Origin: Saccharopolyspora sp. SCSIO 74807 | GTDB lineage: Bacteria > Actinomycetota > Actinomycetes > Mycobacteriales > Pseudonocardiaceae | Length of the DNA: 64,000 bases | Reading direction: 5' to 3' | NCBI RefSeq assembly: GCF_037023755.1 | Contig: NZ_CP146100.1 | Span: 3,230,001 to 3,294,000 of the forward strand | Part shown: piece after piece, positions 60,214-64,000 of the stretch | Layout: each line of letters begins with the position of its first letter | Position numbering within the stretch: position 1 is the stretch's first letter | The notes under the pieces: model-generated | Told to the model about the DNA's origin: nothing | What the model saw: only the letters and a program-made list of their open reading frames with translations | Database searches by the model: none | Translations under genes and position numbers: made by a program

Positions 60214-61182
60214 TCAGGGTTCGAGTCGCCCGGCGTACATCGCGGCGAGCTGATCGGTTCGGTCCGCAGGCCAGCAGCGAGCCGTGCCGTTCAGCGTCGC
60301 GAAGAGCAATTCGAGGTGCGTTTGCCACGCCGCGAGGGCGGTGGGGACGAGCTCGGCCGATTCGGCGGGCAGCGCCTGGGTGACCACGAGGCGGCAGCCG
60401 AGCGGCTGCTGGCGGTTCAGTTCGAAGCGCACGTGGCCTGCCGTGGATCCACCCCGGATCCACACGTATTCGAGGGCGTGCGGTGCATCGGATGTCGTGA
60501 CCGCACCGGCGTCGAAGTAGCCGTGCGTGAACCGGAGCGGGGGTACCTCGCCGGTGACCGGCTGGCGGCCGTCGATCAACACCGCCCACACCTGTTCGAC
60601 CGACTGCGTCAGATCGCGCTCGAAGCGCACGAGGTACCCATCTCTTGCATCGCGGAGTTCGCCCTCACCCAGGCCGAACTCCTCGACGTAGCGCTCGGCG
60701 CGGTCGAGGAACCAGGCATCGTCCGGTTGGGGTGCAGGACCGCCATCCAGCCGTGCCGCCAGGAACGCGAGGCAGATGTCCCACCCCGGTCCGGTGCGCG
60801 CCACGGACGGCCGGTCGTTGGTGGTGTCCGTACCGCCCATGGTGTAGGTGAACACGAGCCGACATCCCGCACCGTCCGCGATGATCTCGAAGCACAGCAC
60901 GTCGTCGACCCAGCGGAACGCGAAGACCTTCGGTGGGTCGAACTCGAGGACCTCGCCGTGCGCGTACTGCCCGCCACCGTCCAGCGCGTCGTCGCCGAAG
61001 CTGAACCGCATCGCTGCGCCGATCGCCGGTTCGGATTCGATGTTCGCCGGGAACCAGTGCGCCAGCTCGGCGGGGTCGGTGACGGCTTTCCAGACCTTCT
61101 CCGGCGGGTGGGCGAGTTCGCGTTCGAACCGCAGCACCGGCCGCCCGTCGACGGTGCGCAGGTTTCCGAGATGGTGCTCCAT
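60214..61182 (-). CDS. Tandem SRPBCC (AHSA1-type) protein
   Basis: 322 residues forming two START/Bet v1-like modules. The first (1-150) carries LRFERELAHPPEKVWKAVTDPAELAHWFP and FAFRWVDDVLCFEI. The second (about 165-322) carries VRFERDLTQSVEQVWAVL and a trailing WQTHLELLFATLNG. Each module is an AHSA1-like hydrophobic-cavity domain that can bind small ligands. The gene sits 45 bp downstream of an ArsR regulator on the same strand, a very common ArsR-SRPBCC pairing. The function is unknown; ligand-binding or cyclase-like roles are typical guesses for the family. Confidence 0.87.
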   Translation of the reverse strand: MEHHLGNLRTVDGRPVLRFERELAHPPEKVWKAVTDPAELAHWFPANIESEPAIGAAMRFSFGDDALDGGGQYAHGEVLEFDPPKVFAFRWVDDVLCFEIIADGAGCRLVFTYTMGGTDTTNDRPSVARTGPGWDICLAFLAARLDGGPAPQPDDAWFLDRAERYVEEFGLGEGELRDARDGYLVRFERDLTQSVEQVWAVLIDGRQPVTGEVPPLRFTHGYFDAGAVTTSDAPHALEYVWIRGGSTAGHVRFELNRQQPLGCRLVVTQALPAESAELVPTALAAWQTHLELLFATLNGTARCWPADRTDQLAAMYAGRLEP

Positions 61183-61227
61183 CTGTCCGGCCTCCTCGAG
61201 AAGTTCGCGCTGGTGGCGCCTCGGTGC

Positions 61228-61551
61228 TCAGTCCGTCGGGTCGGTGTCGGCCATCGTTTCCAGGTGTCGTTCGAGCGCGTCGAGGCGGTCCTCCCAGAGC
61301 TCGCGGTACGGGTTCAGCCACCGGTCGACTTCCGCGAGCGGTTCGGGTCGCAGTTCGTACCACCGGCGCTGGCCGTCCTGGCGGACCCGCACCAGACCGG
61401 CCTCGCGCAGCATCCGGAGGTGCTTGGACGTCCCGGGCTGGGTCAAGCCGGTTTGTTCGGTGAGGTCGCCGACCAGCCGCGGCCGTTCGAGCAGCAGGTC
61501 GAGGATTCGTCGGCGGTGAGGTTCCGCGAGCACCTCGAACGGGCTGGTCAT
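61228..61551 (-). CDS. ArsR-family transcriptional regulator
   Basis: 107 residues from ATG 61551. It is a winged helix throughout: FEVLAEPHRRRILDLLLERPRLVGDL, then LTQPGTSKHLRMLREAGLVRVRQDGQRRWYELRPEPL. The metal-binding cysteines of classical ArsR/SmtB proteins are absent, so it belongs to the large non-metal branch that accompanies SRPBCC proteins. Autoregulation is likely through a dyad inside its own promoter (61558-61586). The promoter geometry suggests the mRNA starts at the A of the start codon. Confidence 0.9.
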   Translation of the reverse strand: MTSPFEVLAEPHRRRILDLLLERPRLVGDLTEQTGLTQPGTSKHLRMLREAGLVRVRQDGQRRWYELRPEPLAEVDRWLNPYRELWEDRLDALERHLETMADTDPTD

Positions 61552-61557
61552 GGGGTC

Positions 61558-61586
61558 AATATAACCAAACCGGTATATGACTGCAA
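61558..61586 (-). promoter_or_regulatory. Promoter and candidate operator of arsR-SRPBCC, apparently leaderless
   Basis: Minus strand: TTGCAG (61586-61581), a 17-bp spacer, and TATATT (61563-61558). The ATG begins 6 bp after the -10 (A at 61551), the distance normally seen to a transcription start. The spacer and -10 contain the imperfect dyad ATATACC-GGTTTGGTTATAT, a fitting ArsR site. Confidence 0.65.
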
Positions 61587-61782
61587 GGGCATATGAACGT
61601 TGCGAGCGCCGGGGCAGTTGATCTTTCCGGCGGTGCGGATGGGACATTCATCCGCACCGGATCAGCGGCCCGCCGATGTGCGGTTCAGTGTCGCGAAGCA
61701 CAGCGGGCCGCTCTGGCGCTGCCGCGCCGGGGTGCGGATGGTGGGAGTGCAGCGTTGCGAGTTGATGACGAGGAGGCCCGTC

Positions 61783-62442
61783 GTGGCTGAGGAGTTGACC
61801 ATCGGGGTGCTCGGCGGCACCGGCGCGCAGGGCAAGGGCCTGGCGATCCGCTGGGCGAGCGAGGGCAGGCGGGTCGTCATCGGTTCCCGCAAGGCGGAGC
61901 GGGCGCAGGAGGCCGCCGCGGAGATCGCCGAGACCTCCGGCGGTTCGGTGACCGGTGCGGACAACGCGACCTGCGCCGCCGACGCGGACATCGTCATCGC
62001 GGCGCTGCCGTGGGACGGCCACGAGGACACGCTGCGGTCGGTGCGGGAGCAGCTCGCTGGCAAGATCGTCGTCGATTGCGCGAACCCGCTCGGTTTCGAT
62101 AAGAAGGGGCCGTACGCGCTGGACGTGCCCGAGGGCTCCGCTGCCCAGCAGGCGGAGGCGCTGCTGCCGGACTCGCGGGTCACCGCGGCGTTCCACCACG
62201 TTTCGGCGGTGACCCTGGCGGACCTGTCGGTCACGCATGTCGACCTGGACGTGCTGGTGCTCGGCGACGACCGGGAGGCGACCGACGTGGTGCGCGGTCT
62301 CGCGGACGCGATCCCCGGAGTGCGCGGCATCTACGGCGGCCGGTTGCGCAACGCGCGCCAGGTGGAGGCGCTGACCGCCAACATCATCGCGATCAACCGC
62401 CGCTACAAGGCGCACGCCGGGCTGCGCATCACCGACGTGTGA
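61783..62442 (+). CDS. npdG: NADPH-dependent F420 reductase (F420H2:NADP+ oxidoreductase)
   Basis: 219 residues from GTG 61783 (GAGGAGG 8 bp upstream). ATG 61765 is an alternative. The N-terminal Rossmann loop IGVLGGTGAQGKGLA and VVIGSRKAERAQEAA bind NADP. WDGHEDTLRSV, VVDCANPLGFDKKGPY and RNARQVEALTANIIAINRRYK match the F420:NADP oxidoreductase family. It moves hydride between NADPH and the deazaflavin cofactor F420. The organism is therefore predicted to make F420. Its start lies in the region upstream of, and divergent from, the arsR gene. Confidence 0.9.
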   Translation: MAEELTIGVLGGTGAQGKGLAIRWASEGRRVVIGSRKAERAQEAAAEIAETSGGSVTGADNATCAADADIVIAALPWDGHEDTLRSVREQLAGKIVVDCANPLGFDKKGPYALDVPEGSAAQQAEALLPDSRVTAAFHHVSAVTLADLSVTHVDLDVLVLGDDREATDVVRGLADAIPGVRGIYGGRLRNARQVEALTANIIAINRRYKAHAGLRITDV

Positions 62443-62486
62443 GCCGCGGCAGCCGCCGGGCATCCTGCGGCCGGGAGGTGGTGGAC

Positions 62487-62891
62487 ATGGCCAAGAAGGT
62501 CGAGCAGTTGCCCGCGGAGGCCGATCGCTGGACCGACGACGAGCGGGAACGCGCCGAGCAGCTGCTCGACGGCCACGCGGTCGTGGTCAACGTCCGCAAG
62601 AGCGGCCCGCACAAGCACCTGGTGCCTTGGTTGCAGGACGAGGACCTGCTCAGCTACGTCGGCCATTCCGGCAACCGGCATTCCTGGCCCGCTTCGGACT
62701 TCGCCAGCCCGTTCATCAAGGAGGCGAAGTCGGACCGCGAGGCGATGGTGCGCCACTACGACCAGTGGCTGGACGAACAGCCGAACCTGCTCGAGCGCAT
62801 CCGCAAGGGCGAACTCTCCGGCCGCGCCCTCGGCTGCTGGTGCGCCCCCAAGCCCTGCCACGCCGACGTCCTGGCCCACCGCGCCGGCTGA
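62487..62891 (+). CDS. DUF4326-domain protein
   Basis: 134 residues from ATG 62487 (GGGAGGTG upstream). DUF4326 landmarks are VVNVRKSGPHKHLVPW near residue 35, SPFIKEAKSDREAMVRHYDQWL mid-protein and the C-terminal LGCWCAPKPCHADVLAHRA with three cysteines and a histidine that could form a metal site. The family is common in phage and actinobacterial genomes, and its biochemical function is not established. It follows npdG by 44 bp on the same strand. Confidence 0.87.
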   Translation: MAKKVEQLPAEADRWTDDERERAEQLLDGHAVVVNVRKSGPHKHLVPWLQDEDLLSYVGHSGNRHSWPASDFASPFIKEAKSDREAMVRHYDQWLDEQPNLLERIRKGELSGRALGCWCAPKPCHADVLAHRAG

Positions 62892-62902
62892 TCCTTCTTC
62901 CG

Positions 62903-62994
62903 GACTGAACGGCCTGTTGGTCCAATCCATTCGGACCAACGGTTCGCTGCGCAGGCGACCGCTCCCGGCGGATGACGTCCGCGCGTGTCGGGCC
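62903..62994. repeat. Dispersed palindromic element, copy C
   Basis: Left arm (62903-62923) ends GGCCTGTTGGTCC and right arm begins GGACCAACGGTTCGC, around ATTC-type central bases; the inner 8 bp are perfect. The satellite GCGCGTGTCGGGCC follows at 62981-62994. The element starts 12 bp after the DUF4326 stop. Confidence 0.75.
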
Positions 62995-63011
62995 AACCCC
63001 GGCGGTTCCGG

Positions 63012-63060
63012 GTGAGCGGAACCTTCGCCTGATCTATCGGGACGAACGGTCCGTTCGCTC
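63012..63060. repeat. Dispersed palindromic element, diverged copy D
   Basis: A weaker palindrome: GTGAGCGGAACC on the left, and GACGAACGGTCCGTTCGCTC on the right, which matches the right arm of copies A and B. It lies 66 bp before the transferase gene and directly after copy C. Confidence 0.5.
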
Positions 63061-63125
63061 GGTACGTCCCCTCCGGGGAGTGGGAAAGGTCGTCGCGAAG
63101 CGGGGTCGGCTCCTAGGCTGGCGGT

Positions 63126-64000
63126 ATGGCGACCGCGCAGTTCGGCAGTGAAACCTCCCGCGGCGGCGCGTGGGTGCGGCAGGCGAACCGGTTCACCGAC
63201 CGCATCACCGCCGACGGCTCCTCCGGCAGGCCGGTGCAACCGGGCCGCTATCGGCTGATCGTGAGCCTGGCGTGCCCGTGGGCGCACCGCTCGGTGATCG
63301 TGCGCAGGCTGCTCGGCCTGCAGGACGCGATCTCGCTCGGCGTCGTCGATCCGCTGCGCGACGAGCGCGGCTGGCGATTCACCCTCGATCCGCAGGGCCG
63401 CGACCCGGTCACCGGCCTGTCGTTCCTGTCCGAGGCGTACCTGGCGACCGACCCCGAGTTCAGCGGCCGCTACACCGTGCCGGCGATCGTCGACGTCGAA
63501 TCCGGGCAGGTGGTCACCAACGACTACCCGCAGATCACGCTGGACTTCGCCACCGAGTGGGCCGAGCTGCACCGGCCCGGCGCTCCGGACCTCTACCCCG
63601 CGCACCTGCGCACGGAGATCGACGAGATCAACGCGGCGGTGTACCAGGACGTGAACAACGGCGTCTACCGCTGCGGTTTCGCCACTTCGCAGCAGGCGTA
63701 CGAGGAAGCTTTCGAGAAGCTGTTCAACCGCCTCGACGAGCTGTCCGACCGCCTGCAGAACCGCCGCTACCTGGTCGGCGAGCACATCACCGAGGCCGAC
63801 GTGCGGCTGTTCACCACGCTGGTCCGCTTCGACGCCGTCTACCACGGGCACTTCAAGTGCAACCGGCACAAGCTCACCGAGCTTCCGGTGCTGTGGGCCT
63901 ACGCGCGCGACCTGTTCCAGACGCCCGGGTTCGGCGAGACCGTGGACTTCGAGCACATCAAGCGGCACTACTACGGCACGCACGCGCAGATCAACCCGAC
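63126..64000 (+). CDS. Glutathione S-transferase-like (Xi-class/YqjG-type) protein, truncated by the window end
   Basis: At least 291 residues from ATG 63126, with no stop before the window ends. A thioredoxin-like N-terminal domain carries SLACPWAHR with the active cysteine Cys50, as in glutathionyl-hydroquinone reductases (Xi-class GST, YqjG). The helical C-terminal domain contains VNNGVYRCGFATSQQAYEEAFEKLF, LVGEHITEADVRLFTTLVRFDAVY and HFKCNRHKL, all conserved in that class. Since actinobacteria use mycothiol rather than glutathione (mshB is in this window), the true thiol partner may be mycothiol. At most a few dozen residues should be missing. Confidence 0.9.
   Translation, partial: MATAQFGSETSRGGAWVRQANRFTDRITADGSSGRPVQPGRYRLIVSLACPWAHRSVIVRRLLGLQDAISLGVVDPLRDERGWRFTLDPQGRDPVTGLSFLSEAYLATDPEFSGRYTVPAIVDVESGQVVTNDYPQITLDFATEWAELHRPGAPDLYPAHLRTEIDEINAAVYQDVNNGVYRCGFATSQQAYEEAFEKLFNRLDELSDRLQNRRYLVGEHITEADVRLFTTLVRFDAVYHGHFKCNRHKLTELPVLWAYARDLFQTPGFGETVDFEHIKRHYYGTHAQINP

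Noticed and set aside
1-64000. CRISPR arrays, tRNA genes, IS elements, integrases, prophage genes
   Set aside because: No regularly spaced direct repeats, cloverleaf-type sequences or recombinase/transposase motifs were recognised in the window.

Overview
This is one contiguous stretch of a very G+C-rich actinobacterial chromosome. Third codon positions are almost all G or C, GTG and TTG starts are common, and many genes overlap by 4 bp (ATGA or GTGA). The content fits a mycolic-acid-type or Pseudonocardiaceae-like actinomycete, and Saccharopolyspora or a relative is my best guess. Supporting signs are a mycothiol gene (mshB), a coenzyme F420 oxidoreductase (npdG), two actinobacterial PF04672-type methyltransferases, an actinobacterial small leader peptide, and a block collinear with Mycobacterium tuberculosis Rv2228c-Rv2236c. 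I saw no IS element, tRNA, CRISPR array or phage gene.

Layout. 0-10 kb: molybdenum hydroxylase subunits, a DUF3048 lipoprotein, a HelD-type RNA polymerase-recycling ATPase, mshB, a drug-type ABC exporter pair, a Tat-exported amidohydrolase and an orphan fragment of a solute-binding protein. 10-18 kb: a 5-oxoproline utilisation operon (NRAMP-like transporter, pxpA, pxpB, pxpC, YcsI-like hydro-lyase) read divergently from a GntR regulator and flanked by two related methyltransferases. 18-29 kb: a GDT1/TMEM165 cation transporter behind a yybP-ykoY (Mn2+) riboswitch, several housekeeping enzymes, an unusual HTH-peptide deformylase fusion divergent from a DegT-type aminotransferase, and a two-component system divergent from a secreted tripeptidyl aminopeptidase.

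29-40 kb is a defence-type region. An NB-ARC/TPR (STAND) ATPase runs tail-to-tail into a four-gene Wadjet/JetABCD plasmid-restriction operon (jetA-jetB-jetC-jetD, minus strand). Both carry short in-frame coding tandem repeats. 40-49 kb is the Rv2228c-Rv2236c-like block (cobD, SURF1, fructosamine kinase, LMW phosphatase, Rv2231c-like aminotransferase, Nif3, zinc-ribbon protein, RNase H/phosphatase), followed by rnpB (RNase P RNA) on the minus strand.

49-58 kb starts with a cysteine-ending leader peptide ahead of an FMN reductase. A six-gene tightly packed cluster follows that resembles a stripped-down type IV secretion machine (VirB2-, VirB3-, VirB4-, VirB6-, VirB8- and VirB1-like proteins) with no relaxase or coupling protein in sight. 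58-64 kb holds an RNB nuclease, an ArsR/SRPBCC pair with an apparently leaderless promoter, npdG, a DUF4326 protein and a truncated glutathione-S-transferase-like gene.

The most striking non-coding features are the Mn2+ riboswitch with a mutually exclusive 12-bp hairpin, the leader peptide, candidate operators next to three regulators, and a family of about 50-bp palindromes repeated in intergenic regions at 43.9, 48.5 and 62.9-63.06 kb.
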